Source: Rhodoblastus sp963703385
GTDB lineage: Bacteria; Pseudomonadota; Alphaproteobacteria; Rhizobiales; Beijerinckiaceae
Assembly (NCBI GenBank): GCA_963703385.1
Contig: OY969816.1
Location: 1,054,001 to 1,118,000, forward strand
DNA length: 64,000 bases
Reading direction: 5' to 3'
Part shown: piece by piece, positions 45,682 to 56,482 of the stretch
Layout of the letters: each line of letters opens with the position of its first letter
Numbering within the stretch: position 1 is the first letter of the stretch
Notes under the pieces: model-generated
Seen by the model: the letters and a program-made list of their open reading frames with translations, nothing else
The model's database searches: none
What the model was told of the DNA's origin: nothing
Position numbers and translations under genes: made by a program

Positions 45682-45735
45682 TACCCGGACGAAATTTGAC
45701 GGAATAAATTCGTCCGGGTATAAATATCCGGCATG
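45682..45735 (+). promoter_or_regulatory. near-consensus promoter inside a 12-bp inverted repeat, leaderless start of the DUF2239 gene
   Basis: TACCCGGACGAA (45682-45693) and TTCGTCCGGGTA (45709-45720) are perfect inverted repeats separated by 15 bases. TTGACG (45696-45701) and TATAAA (45719-45724), with a 17-base spacer, form a strong sigma-70-type promoter. The expected transcript start falls at or within 2 bases of the ATG at 45733, leaving no leader and no ribosome site. The right arm covers the spacer and the first two bases of the -10 box, so a protein bound to the repeat would block RNA polymerase. Confidence 0.72.
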
Positions 45736-46296
45736 AGCGCAGGCTTTTGCACGATCTTCGCCGGAAGCCAGCGCGTGGCCCGCGTTTCCGGCGCTTTCGC
45801 CGCCAGCGTCGCGCGCCAGATCCTGGCCGCCGACCCCGGAGTCCGCGTCCTGGTGTTCGACGACCAGACCGGGCGACCGGTCGATCTGAATTCTTGCGAA
45901 AGCGCCGAAAGCGCCGAGGGCGCCGCGCCAAAGGCGCCGGCGGCCGAGACGCGCGGGCGTGGCCGCCCAAAACTCGGCGTCGTCGCGCGCGAGGTCACCT
46001 TGGTGCCAAGCCATTGGGATTGGCTGAACGCCCAGCCGGGCGGCGCCTCGGCCGCCCTGCGCAAACTGGTCGAGAGCGCCTGCCGCGCGAATGCCGAAAG
46101 CGACCGCCGCAGCGCGGCGCGCGAGGCGGCCAGTCGTTTTCTTTCCGCGATTGGCGGCGATCTGCCCGGCTTCGAGGAGGCCTCGCGCGCCCTCGGCGCG
46201 GGCGATCGCATGGTTTTCGCCGAAACAGTCGCCGCCTGGCCGGCGGATGTCGCCGCATATGCGCGCTGGCTCGCCTTTCGCGAAGGCGAAGCCTGA
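45733..46296 (+). CDS. DUF2239 family protein, probable ribbon-helix-helix DNA-binding part
   Basis: 187 residues. The N-terminal part (CTIFAGSQRVARVSGAFAAS, then VRVLVFDDQTGRPVDLN) and the central GRPKLGVVAREVTLVPSHWD then WLNAQPGGASAALRKLVESA are DUF2239 hallmarks. The central piece has the size and pattern of a ribbon-helix-helix motif (strand REVTLVP, then two helices), suggesting DNA binding; this is inference. The gene begins at a promoter enclosed by a perfect inverted repeat, which fits autoregulation. It ends in a run of palindromes. Confidence 0.82.
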   Translation: MSAGFCTIFAGSQRVARVSGAFAASVARQILAADPGVRVLVFDDQTGRPVDLNSCESAESAEGAAPKAPAAETRGRGRPKLGVVAREVTLVPSHWDWLNAQPGGASAALRKLVESACRANAESDRRSAAREAASRFLSAIGGDLPGFEEASRALGAGDRMVFAETVAAWPADVAAYARWLAFREGEA

Positions 46297-46331
46297 TCCG
46301 AATTCCGAATGATTCATTTGCGAATTCGGAT
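46296..46331. repeat. palindromic element directly after the DUF2239 stop
   Basis: ATCCGAATTC (46296-46305) and GAATTCGGAT (46322-46331) are perfect inverted repeats around a 16-base loop. No T-run follows, so it is not a classical terminator. Confidence 0.7.
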
Positions 46332-46337
46332 GCCATT

Positions 46338-46377
46338 GGCGCGAAAATCCCCTCGCGAATTGAAGGATTTTCGCGCC
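46338..46377. repeat. 13-bp perfect inverted repeat
   Basis: GGCGCGAAAATCC (46338-46350) pairs with GGATTTTCGCGCC (46365-46377) over a 14-base loop. It lies between the palindrome at 46296 and the repeat at 46462 and may be part of the same composite intergenic element. Confidence 0.75.
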
Positions 46378-46461
46378 ATGACGTTTTCGTGGGAATCGCG
46401 AAGCGATCTTGCGGCAACCGTAGGAATCGGCAAAGCCGCTCGCCTTCGCCCGCGCGGCGTG

Positions 46462-46566
46462 CTAGAGCCTTTTCCGATCCGATTCAATCGGATCGGGGCT
46501 CTAGTTTTTTGTTTTTACGCATTTTCTTCACGCGAACCGGTGTCCACTTCGCTTGAAAATGCTCTA
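46462..46566. repeat. nested palindromic intergenic repeat of Rhizobiales type
   Basis: The left hairpin has arms CTAGAGCC (46462-46469) with CCGATCCGATT, and AATCGGATCGG with GGCTCTAG (ending 46504), followed by TTTTTT, so it can also act as a terminator for the + strand. The right part contains GCATTTTC (46519-46526) and GAAAATGC (46555-46562) around ACGCGAACCGG. I recall near-identical sequences as highly repeated intergenic elements of Hyphomicrobiales; only one copy is in this window. Confidence 0.7.
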
Positions 46567-46597
46567 ACCCGCAAAATGAAAAGCGTCGGGGAAACAG

Positions 46598-47284
46598 ATG
46601 GCCGATATTTTCCGCGAAGTCGATGAAGACGTCCGCACCGATCTGCTCAAGCGGCTATGGTCGAAATATTCGATCGTCGTCGCGGGCCTCGCTTTGGCGA
46701 TCGTCGCCGGAACCGCGATCTATGTCTTCGTTCAGCACCAGAAACAGGTCCGTGACGAGACGGCCGGCGCGGCCTTCGAGGCGGCGCAGGCCCTGGCCGA
46801 CGCCAAAAAACCCGATGCGGCGGCCGCGGCTTTCGACCAGCTCGCCCGGACGGCGCCGGCGGGCTATCAGGCCCTTGCGCGGCTGCGCGCGGCCGAGCAG
46901 CGGGCAGGCGCCGATCGCGACGCGGCGGTCCAGGCGCTCGACGCGATCGCCGCCGACAGCTCGATCGACAAACTGCTGCGCGACGCCGCCGCCCTGCGCG
47001 CCGGTATTTTGAGGGTCGATGTCGCGGACAAGGCCGAGCTGGAGCGGCGTTTCGGGGCGCTGATGGACAGCGCCTTCCGCCACACCGCCCGTGAAATGCT
47101 CGGCCTCGCCGCCCTGAAACGCGGCGATTTCGAGGACGCGGGCAAATGGTTCGACCAGATCGTGGTCGATCCCGCCGCCCCGGCCAATCTGCGCCGGCAG
47201 GTCAACGCCTTCCTGTCGCTGGTGCGCGGCGGCGGCAAGTTTACGCCCGCGCCCGCGGTGAACTCCGCCGCTCCCGTAAAATAA
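46598..47284 (+). CDS. YfgM-like tetratricopeptide membrane protein
   Basis: 228 residues. The N-terminus MADIFREVDEDVRTDLLKRL lies in the cytosol and is followed by one transmembrane helix (YSIVVAGLALAIVAGTAIYV). The rest is TPR-like helices (AALKRGDFEDAGKWFDQIVV). This matches the alphaproteobacterial relative of YfgM, thought to work with the SecYEG/PpiD chaperone network. The TAA overlaps the der ATG by one base (TAATG), so der is translated by coupling. The pairing is conserved in the class. Confidence 0.88.
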   Translation: MADIFREVDEDVRTDLLKRLWSKYSIVVAGLALAIVAGTAIYVFVQHQKQVRDETAGAAFEAAQALADAKKPDAAAAAFDQLARTAPAGYQALARLRAAEQRAGADRDAAVQALDAIAADSSIDKLLRDAAALRAGILRVDVADKAELERRFGALMDSAFRHTAREMLGLAALKRGDFEDAGKWFDQIVVDPAAPANLRRQVNAFLSLVRGGGKFTPAPAVNSAAPVK

Positions 47285-48696
47285 TGTCCTTCACGGTCGC
47301 GATCATCGGACGGCCCAATGTCGGCAAGTCCACCCTGTTCAACCGGCTGGTTGGCAAGAAATTGGCTTTGGTCGACGACCAGCCGGGGGTGACGCGCGAC
47401 CGCCGCGCCGGCGAGGCCCGGCTCGGCGACCTGAATTTCACCGTCATCGACACCGCGGGGCTGGAGGAAGGCGGCGTCGAGACGCTTTCGGGGCGTATGC
47501 GCGCCCAGACCGAGGCCGCGATCGAAGACGCCGACGCCATTTTCTTCCTCGTCGACGCGCGGGTCGGGGTGACGCCGGAGGACCGCCATTTCGCCTCGCT
47601 GGCGCGGCGCGCCGGCAAGCCGTTGATCCTCATCGCCAACAAGGCTGAGGGGAGAGCGGGCGAGGCGGGCGCCTATGAAGCTTTCGCGCTTGGCCTCGGC
47701 GATCCGGTTCCGCTTTCCGCCGAACATGGCGACGGTTTCGCCGAACTTTATTCCGCGCTGCTCGCCGCTTTGCCCGAGGCGACCGCGCTCGCCGAGGACG
47801 AGGCCGGGGAAGGGCGCCGACTGGAGCTTGCGGAGGACGAGGACGGCAGCGAACTCGATCCGACCAAGCCGTTGCGCATCGCCGTCGTCGGGCGGCCCAA
47901 TTCCGGAAAATCGACGCTGATCAATCGCCTGCTCGGCGAGGAGCGCCTGCTGACCGGGCCGGAGGCGGGGATCACCCGCGATTCGATCAGCGTCGATTTT
48001 CTCTGGCGCCAGGGGGAGGCCGAGCGGCGGCTGAAAATCTTCGACACCGCCGGCCTGCGCAAGCGGGCCAAGGTCGAGGGCAAGCTGGAAAAACTCGCCG
48101 CCGCCGACGCCCTGCGCGCGGCAAAGTTCGCCGAGGTCGTGGTGGTGCTGCTCGACGCCACCATTCCGTTCGAGAAGCAGGACCTCACCATCGCCGATCT
48201 TGTCGCGCGCGAGGGGCGGGCTTTGGTGATCGGCGTCAACAAGTGGGATCTGATCGAGGACAAGGGCCAAAAACTCGTGGAGTTGCGCGAGGAGGCCGAC
48301 CGTCTGCTGCCGCAGGTGCGCGGCGCCGCCGTGGTTCCGGTCTCCGGGGCGACCGGGCAGGGCGTGGACGCCCTGATCGAGGCGGCGATCAAGGCCCATG
48401 AAATCTGGAACCAGCGCATTTCCACGGCGCGGCTCAACCGCTGGCTCGAAGGCGCGCTGGAGCAGAACCCGCCGCCCGCAGTCGCCGGACGGCGCATAAA
48501 AATCCGCTATGTCACCCAGCCCAAGGCCCGCCCGCCCCATTTCGTGGTCTTCGGCAACCAGCTCGACCAATTGCCCGAGTCCTACCAGCGCTATCTCGTC
48601 AACGGCCTGCGCCAGACTTTTGGGCTGCCCGGAACGCCGATCAGGCTGACCCTGAAACAGGGCGACAACCCTTATGCGGGGAAAAAGCGGCGCTAG
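47284..48696 (+). CDS. der: ribosome biogenesis GTPase Der (EngA)
   Basis: 470 residues with two tandem G domains. The first has GRPNVGKSTLFNRLVG and DTAGLEEGG, with NKAEGRAGE as G4. The second has GRPNSGKSTLINRLLGEE, DTAGLRKRAK and NKWDLIED. The C-terminal KH-like domain ends VNGLRQTFGLPGTPIRLTLK followed by GDNPY. Der acts in 50S subunit assembly and is essential. The ATG at 47284 overlaps the preceding stop; a longer frame upstream is not conserved. Confidence 0.96.
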   Translation: MSFTVAIIGRPNVGKSTLFNRLVGKKLALVDDQPGVTRDRRAGEARLGDLNFTVIDTAGLEEGGVETLSGRMRAQTEAAIEDADAIFFLVDARVGVTPEDRHFASLARRAGKPLILIANKAEGRAGEAGAYEAFALGLGDPVPLSAEHGDGFAELYSALLAALPEATALAEDEAGEGRRLELAEDEDGSELDPTKPLRIAVVGRPNSGKSTLINRLLGEERLLTGPEAGITRDSISVDFLWRQGEAERRLKIFDTAGLRKRAKVEGKLEKLAAADALRAAKFAEVVVVLLDATIPFEKQDLTIADLVAREGRALVIGVNKWDLIEDKGQKLVELREEADRLLPQVRGAAVVPVSGATGQGVDALIEAAIKAHEIWNQRISTARLNRWLEGALEQNPPPAVAGRRIKIRYVTQPKARPPHFVVFGNQLDQLPESYQRYLVNGLRQTFGLPGTPIRLTLKQGDNPYAGKKRR

Positions 48697-48699
48697 GCG

Positions 48700-49893
48700 A
48701 TGACCGGGGAGAAACGTCGATCCGTCCTGCGGCGCATGCCGGCCGGCGTCTGGGTCCTCGGCTTTGTCAGCCTGTTCATGGACATTTCGTCGGAGATGAT
48801 CCACAGCCTGTTGCCGCTGTTCATGACCAATGTTCTGGGCGCGGGCGCCGTCGCGGTCGGTCTGGTCGAGGGCGGGGCCGAAGCCACGGGCTTGATCGTG
48901 CGAATTTTTTCCGGCGCGTTGAGCGACTGGCTTGGCAGGCGCAAGGCGCTGGCCTTGTTCGGTTACGGCCTCAGCGCGCTGACCAAGCCTTTGTTCGCGG
49001 TCGCGCCGAGCCTCGGAATTGTCCTGGCGGCGCGGCTGGCGGATCGGACGGGAAAGGGGATTCGCGGCGCGCCGCGTGACGCCCTGATCGCGGATTTCGC
49101 GCCGCCCGACATGCGCGGGGCGGCTTTCGGCCTGCGTCAGGCCCTCGATACCGTCGGCGCCTTTCTCGGGCCTTTGCTGGCCGTGGGCCTGATGCTGCTC
49201 ACCGCGGACAATTTCCGCGCCGTGTTCTGGGCCGCCGCGATTCCCGCCGCTGCCTGTGTCGCTTTGCTGGGTTTCGGCTTGCGCGAGCCCGAATTTGCGG
49301 CGGGCGAGGCCCGTGTGAATCCGATCCGCCGCGAAAATCTGCGCCGTCTGGGCGGCTCTTATTGGTGGGTGGTCATCGTCGGCGGGATTTTCGCTCTGGC
49401 CCGTTTCAGCGAAGCCTTTCTGGTGCTGCGCGCCCGGCAGGTGGGGGTCGCGATGGCCTTTGTTCCGCTGGTCATGGCGGCGATGAGCGTCGTCTATTCC
49501 GCGACCGCCTTTCCTTTCGGCCATCTCGCGGACCGAATCGACCGTCGCCTGCTTCTCGCCTTCGGCCTCATCCTGCTGATCACCGCCGATGTCGCGCTCG
49601 CCGCCGCCCATCGTTGGGGCGTCGTCCTAGTCGGCGTCGTGCTTTGGGGCGCGCATATGGGGGCGACCCAGGGCCTGCTGGCCGCCATGGTCGCGGACTC
49701 CGCGCCGGCCGAATTGCGCGGCGCCGCCTTCGGCTTTTTCAGTCTGGTTCAGGGGATCGTCACGCTTCTGGCGAGCGTTCTCGCCGGCGTGCTGTGGCAG
49801 GAATTGGGCGCGCCGGCGACTTTTGGCGCCGGGGCCCTGTTCAGCGCCCTGGCGCTTGTCGCTCTCGCCGCGCGGCCTCAGGCGGGGCCCTGA
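48700..49893 (+). CDS. MFS transporter
   Basis: 397 residues with about eleven to twelve hydrophobic helices. The start GVWVLGFVSLFMDISSEMIH and LPLFMTNVLGAGAVAVGLVE, then SGALSDWLGRRKALALFGYG (the MFS loop 2-3 motif) and RTGKGIRGAPRDALIADFAP are typical of a subgroup annotated as MFS transporters of unknown substrate. It is 3 bases behind der and ends overlapping the 3' end of the convergent SDR gene by 16 bases. Confidence 0.88.
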   Translation: MTGEKRRSVLRRMPAGVWVLGFVSLFMDISSEMIHSLLPLFMTNVLGAGAVAVGLVEGGAEATGLIVRIFSGALSDWLGRRKALALFGYGLSALTKPLFAVAPSLGIVLAARLADRTGKGIRGAPRDALIADFAPPDMRGAAFGLRQALDTVGAFLGPLLAVGLMLLTADNFRAVFWAAAIPAAACVALLGFGLREPEFAAGEARVNPIRRENLRRLGGSYWWVVIVGGIFALARFSEAFLVLRARQVGVAMAFVPLVMAAMSVVYSATAFPFGHLADRIDRRLLLAFGLILLITADVALAAAHRWGVVLVGVVLWGAHMGATQGLLAAMVADSAPAELRGAAFGFFSLVQGIVTLLASVLAGVLWQELGAPATFGAGALFSALALVALAARPQAGP

Positions 49894-50648
49894 AAAGCCA
49901 AAACCCTGTCGGTCGGGAAATCGTAGATCTTTCCCGTTTCCTTCCAGTCCGGCCCGCAGAGATCGACCAGTTTCGGCGCGAATTCCTCCGGCGTCTTCAG
50001 GGTCGTCGGGTCTTCGCCCGGCATGGCGGCGGCGCGCATGCGCGTGCGCAACGGGCCGGGATTGACGCTCATCGCCTTGACGTTGGAAATATTGACCACA
50101 TCAGCGGCGTAAGACCGCATCATCGCGTCGAGCGCCGCCTTGGAGATCGCATAGGGGCCCCAAAAAGCCTTGTATTCCGCCCTTTGCGCCACGCCGGAGG
50201 AAACAAACGCCACGCGGCCGGCGTCGGAGGCGCGCAGCAGCGGGTCGAGCGAGCGCAACAGCCGGTAATTGGCGGTGACATTGACCGCGATCAGCTTGTC
50301 CCATTTGTCGGGGTCGCAATGGGAGACCGGCGTCAGCGGCCCGAGAATGCCGGCATTGGCGACGAAAATGTCGAGCTTGCCCCAGCGCTCGAAAATCGCC
50401 GCGCCGAGACGGTCGAGCGCCGCATAATCGGTAATGTCGCAGGGAACGAGCGTCGCCTCGGAGCCGAGCGCCCGGATCTCGTCGTCAAGCTCTTCCAGCG
50501 ACCCTTGCGTGCGCGCCACGGCGATGACGTGGGCGCCGCGCCGCGCCAGTTCCAGCGCGACGGCGCGGCCGATGCCGCGCGAGGCGCCGGTGACGAGAGC
50601 GAGACGGCCGGCGAGCTTGTTTTCGCCGGGCGAGGACGTTTCCGACAT
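49878..50648 (-). CDS. SDR family oxidoreductase
   Basis: 256 residues, complete. The NAD(P)-binding GASRGIGRAVALELARRGAH (TGxxxGIG type) is followed by FVANAGILGPLTPVSHCDPD (NAG motif) and the active site VSSGVAQRAEYKAFWGPYAI then SKAALDAMM (S-x12-YxxxK). The rest fits classical 250-residue SDRs. The gene lies 22 bases downstream of purF on the same strand, an order conserved in Hyphomicrobiales. Substrate unknown. Confidence 0.92.
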   Translation of the reverse strand: MSETSSPGENKLAGRLALVTGASRGIGRAVALELARRGAHVIAVARTQGSLEELDDEIRALGSEATLVPCDITDYAALDRLGAAIFERWGKLDIFVANAGILGPLTPVSHCDPDKWDKLIAVNVTANYRLLRSLDPLLRASDAGRVAFVSSGVAQRAEYKAFWGPYAISKAALDAMMRSYAADVVNISNVKAMSVNPGPLRTRMRAAAMPGEDPTTLKTPEEFAPKLVDLCGPDWKETGKIYDFPTDRVLAFQGPA

Positions 50649-50670
50649 TATTGGGTCCTGTGCGGGGTGG

Positions 50671-52152
<1,482 letters not shown>

Positions 52153-52311
52153 GCTGCTGGCTCCATCGATGCGCGGGCGCCCGCGCGACAGGGCGGTCCT
52201 CAACCCCGCTGGCGAAGAAAGCTCAATAAACCTCGTAACGACAAATGGAAAGCCTTTGTCGAGATTTCCACCGTCGCGTCGCCCGCCGAGACGAAAAGTC
52301 TCAGGCTCGGC

Positions 52312-53037
52312 TCAGTGACCGAGGTTGAGAATGCCGTCGAGCTTCTGCTTGTCGCCCGGCGTCGGTCCTGCGGCGCCGGCATCGTTCGGTCGCGGCGGGG
52401 GCGCTGGCGGCGACGGAGTCGCGGGCGCGGACTTTGGTTCGGACTCGGACTCGGGCGGCGGGGCTTCGTCCGTCGTGGCCGGTTTCGCCTTTTTGAATTT
52501 GGCGATCAGGCCGTCGGGATCGTCGGGCAGAAACGACAGCAATTGATCGCTCGCCGCCTTGAGCAGCGGCAGGCTGCGCGCATTTTCGAGCCATTGCTTG
52601 CGGAAGGCGCCAGCCGAATTGGGCGTCGGACTGGCGGTGTCCGGCGCAAGCCAGTTGAAGAAGATGAAGGCGATGGCGCACAGCAGAAACCCGCGCACAG
52701 CCCCGAAAGCGAAACCGAGCGTCCGGTCGAGCGCGCCGATTTGCGAATCGAGCACCGCATCCGAAATGCGGATGGTGAAGATGGAAACGATGATCAGGGC
52801 GACCAGGAAAATCGCCCCCCCGGCGGCATAGGGACGGATCGCCGCCTTGCTGATGAAGATCGGCGAAGCGGGGTCCGCGAGTTTTGGGATCAGCAGCGGG
52901 TAGAAATAGACCGCCGCCGCCGCCGCGAAACCCCAGGAGAGGATCGCCATGACCTCGCGGGTGAAGCCGCGAACCGTCGCGAGGAGGGCCGAGATCAGGA
53001 TGACGGCGATCAGACCCAGGTCAACATAAGACGGCAT
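52312..53037 (-). CDS. cvpA: CvpA family membrane protein
   Basis: 241 residues. Four hydrophobic segments are visible: LGLIAVILISALLATVRGFT, WGFAAAAAVYFYPLLIPKLA, AAGGAIFLVALIIVSIFTIR and VRGFLLCAIAFIFFNWLAP. The segment between them (VLDSQIGALDRTLGFAFGAV) is the conserved CvpA core (DRxLGxxFG). The C-terminal tail is proline- and serine-rich (PAPPPRPND). CvpA is needed for colicin V production in E. coli and is tied to envelope homeostasis. It stands upstream of purF, as in many proteobacteria. Confidence 0.93.
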   Translation of the reverse strand: MPSYVDLGLIAVILISALLATVRGFTREVMAILSWGFAAAAAVYFYPLLIPKLADPASPIFISKAAIRPYAAGGAIFLVALIIVSIFTIRISDAVLDSQIGALDRTLGFAFGAVRGFLLCAIAFIFFNWLAPDTASPTPNSAGAFRKQWLENARSLPLLKAASDQLLSFLPDDPDGLIAKFKKAKPATTDEAPPPESESEPKSAPATPSPPAPPPRPNDAGAAGPTPGDKQKLDGILNLGH

Positions 53038-53162
53038 GCGGCGCCTCGATCGAGGATGACATTCTGCCCGGACAGGACCGGGCGTGGCGAGAGCTTGGGC
53101 GGAGTTCCGCCTTTTGCTGGCGCCTGCTTATAGCGAATGCGTCCTGCCGCGTCGATAGGCGG

Positions 53163-54584
<1,422 letters not shown>

Positions 54585-54754
54585 GGGACGAATCCGAATT
54601 TTGCGATGAGAACAATTATAGAACATAAAGCGCGCGCGCTGTCCAGAGCCCTGACCCATCGCGGCGTCGCTTTAAACAGCGGCGCGCCGATGTTATCTTA
54701 GCAAGGCAAGTCAACCTGTTTCGCCGGAGCTTGAACCGGTTGAAAGGAAGAGAA

Positions 54755-55132
54755 ATGTCTGGTCGTCCCCTGATGGAGCTGTCGGACGCCGCCGCCGAGC
54801 GGGTTCGCAGATTGGTCGAGAATTCCGGCGGCAAGGCCGTCGGCCTGCGCGTCGGCGTCAAGAACGGCGGCTGCGCCGGCATGTCCTATACGGTCGAAAT
54901 GGCGGAAGGCGTCCGGCCGGGCGAGTCCCTGGTCGAGGACAAGGGCGTAAAAGTGCTGATCGACCCCCAGGCGCTGCTGTTTCTGATCGGCGCGCGGATG
55001 GATTTCACCACCAGCAAATTGTCCGCGACTTTCACATTCAATAATCCCAACCAGACCGCCGCCTGCGGTTGCGGCGAATCGGTGTCGCTCAGTCCCGCCG
55101 ACGCGAGCGCGCTCAAGGCCTATTCCGGCTGA
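54755..55132 (+). CDS. A-type iron-sulfur carrier (SufA/IscA/ErpA-like)
   Basis: 125 residues, ATG at 54755 with AAGGAAG upstream. The three cluster ligands are in NGGCAGMSYTVEMAE and TAACGCGESVSL, the classic C-x(n)-CxC arrangement. The start MELSDAAAERVRRLVENSGG is typical. It delivers Fe-S clusters to apoproteins. No suf or isc genes are adjacent. Its 3' end overlaps that of the convergent bioC by 13 bases. BioB, a Fe-S enzyme, lies 3 kb away, which may be coincidence. Confidence 0.94.
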   Translation: MSGRPLMELSDAAAERVRRLVENSGGKAVGLRVGVKNGGCAGMSYTVEMAEGVRPGESLVEDKGVKVLIDPQALLFLIGARMDFTTSKLSATFTFNNPNQTAACGCGESVSLSPADASALKAYSG

Positions 55133-55866
55133 TCCGCGCCAAGAATCAGGAATCCGATCCGGAAACCGATCCTGAAAGGGCCGGGGGAAGCGGCCAGCAG
55201 GCGCCGTAGCGCGCCCGCCGGCGCGGGCCGCGTGTTTGGGCGCGGAGTCCGCGCGCCCGCCTGTTTCAGGCCGCGCAAAAAACCGCGCGCGTCGGAATAG
55301 TCGGCGGAAAAGTCGAAAAATTCGCTTCTTGCGCCGAGTCCTTCGGCGAAATTTTCCGGCGGAAAGTCCCAGATCGCGTCTTCCATGCCCGCCGCGCCCA
55401 AAAATTCGCGCCATTCGCTCAGACTGCCCGCGACCGGCGCGGCGACGCAAAGCAGCCCGCCCGGCGCGAGCCGCGCGCGCCAATTCTGGAGCGCCGTGCG
55501 CGGATCGTCGAGCCAATGCAGCATCATGCTGGATAGGATCAGGTCGTAACGCGGCAGATCGCGAAGATCGCGGGCGTCGCGCGCGATTGTTCTGACGCCG
55601 GGATATTTGGCGCGCAGTTGTCGCAGCATGGCGGGCGCGGCGTCGAGCGCGGCGATTTCGGCTGCCGGCCATTGCTCCAGCGCGAACCCGGTCACATGGC
55701 CGGCGCCGGCCCCAAGGTCGAGAATTTTTCGCGCAGGCGTTTTCAAGGCCTCCGCCGCGCGGAAAACCAGGGCGCGGGCGACCTCGCGCTGGACCGGCGT
55801 GGCTGAATCGTAGCTTTCCGCCGCCGCGTCGAAGGCGGCGACGATCGGGTTGCGGTCAGAAATCAT
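55120..55866 (-). CDS. bioC: malonyl-ACP O-methyltransferase BioC
   Basis: 248 residues from ATG at 55866. RNPIVAAFDAAAESYDSATP and VQREVARALV form the N-terminal cap; ILDLGAGAGHVTGFALEQWP is SAM motif I, and LIRYDLILSS-type YDLILSSMMLHWLDDPRTAL the motif IV region with the (H)WxxD pattern of BioC. BioC methylates malonyl-ACP to start pimelate synthesis on the fatty acid machinery. Its start overlaps the end of the esterase gene by 11 bases, and bioF lies just beyond, so the order bioF-esterase-bioC forms one operon. Confidence 0.88.
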   Translation of the reverse strand: MISDRNPIVAAFDAAAESYDSATPVQREVARALVFRAAEALKTPARKILDLGAGAGHVTGFALEQWPAAEIAALDAAPAMLRQLRAKYPGVRTIARDARDLRDLPRYDLILSSMMLHWLDDPRTALQNWRARLAPGGLLCVAAPVAGSLSEWREFLGAAGMEDAIWDFPPENFAEGLGARSEFFDFSADYSDARGFLRGLKQAGARTPRPNTRPAPAGALRRLLAASPGPFRIGFRIGFLILGADQPE

Positions 55867-56482
55867 GAGCGCGCAGGAAGGCGGCGATTTTTTCGGCGCA
55901 GAATTTTGGCGCGGTCCAGGGCAGGCCATGGCCACCGGCCTCATGCAGCGCCAGCGTTCCGCCCGAAATTTCGACGAGGCGGCGCGAGGCCGCGGGCGGC
56001 GCGAGCGCATCGTTTTCCGCGCCCAGCACTAGGGTCGCTCTGCCGCCGGCGAAAGGCGTGGCGTCGAAATCGCGCAAAAGGTCGAGCCCGTCCATCAGGC
56101 GCTCCTTTTGCGCTTTTCCCGCCGCCGGCGCCAGCCCATGCGTGGCGCGGAAGGACTCGGCGGTAGTCTTGGCGTCGCGCTCCAGCGCCTGGCGCATGCC
56201 CCGCAGCGCGGCGGGCGGGACGCAGCCCTCGCCGGTGGAATCGAGACAGAAGCGGGCGAAGGAATTGATCGCCACGACGCCCGCCCAGTCGCCGCGCTGG
56301 CGCAGGCCCCAGAGCAGGCCGGCGGAATGGCCGACGAGAATGTCGCCGTTTTGCAGGGCCGGAATGGCCGGCGCGCCGAAAAAGCCGAGATCGACCCTGA
56401 TCTGCGGGGCGGGGAGGAGCGGCGCGAGCGCGTCCCAGATTTCGGGGCCGAGCGCCCAGCCATGGATGAAAACCAGCCTCAT
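55856..56482 (-). CDS. BioH/BioG-like pimeloyl-ACP methyl ester esterase
   Basis: 208 residues, ATG at 56482 overlapping the bioF stop (ATGA). A small alpha/beta hydrolase: MRLVFIHGWALGPEIWDALA with the oxyanion HG, nucleophile serine in LVGHSAGLLWGLRQRGD, acid in LGAENDALAPP and histidine in EAGGHGLPWTAP. Its place between bioC and bioF indicates that it removes the methyl ester from pimeloyl-ACP before BioF acts. At 208 residues it is shorter than E. coli BioH and closer in size to BioG, but orthology to either is not certain. Confidence 0.82.
   Translation of the reverse strand: MRLVFIHGWALGPEIWDALAPLLPAPQIRVDLGFFGAPAIPALQNGDILVGHSAGLLWGLRQRGDWAGVVAINSFARFCLDSTGEGCVPPAALRGMRQALERDAKTTAESFRATHGLAPAAGKAQKERLMDGLDLLRDFDATPFAGGRATLVLGAENDALAPPAASRRLVEISGGTLALHEAGGHGLPWTAPKFCAEKIAAFLRAHDF

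Noticed and set aside
46867..49611. A 914-codon open frame on the minus strand
   Set aside because: It lies antisense to the TPR gene, der and the MFS gene. It arises from G+C-rich codon use and shows no domain or plausible composition.
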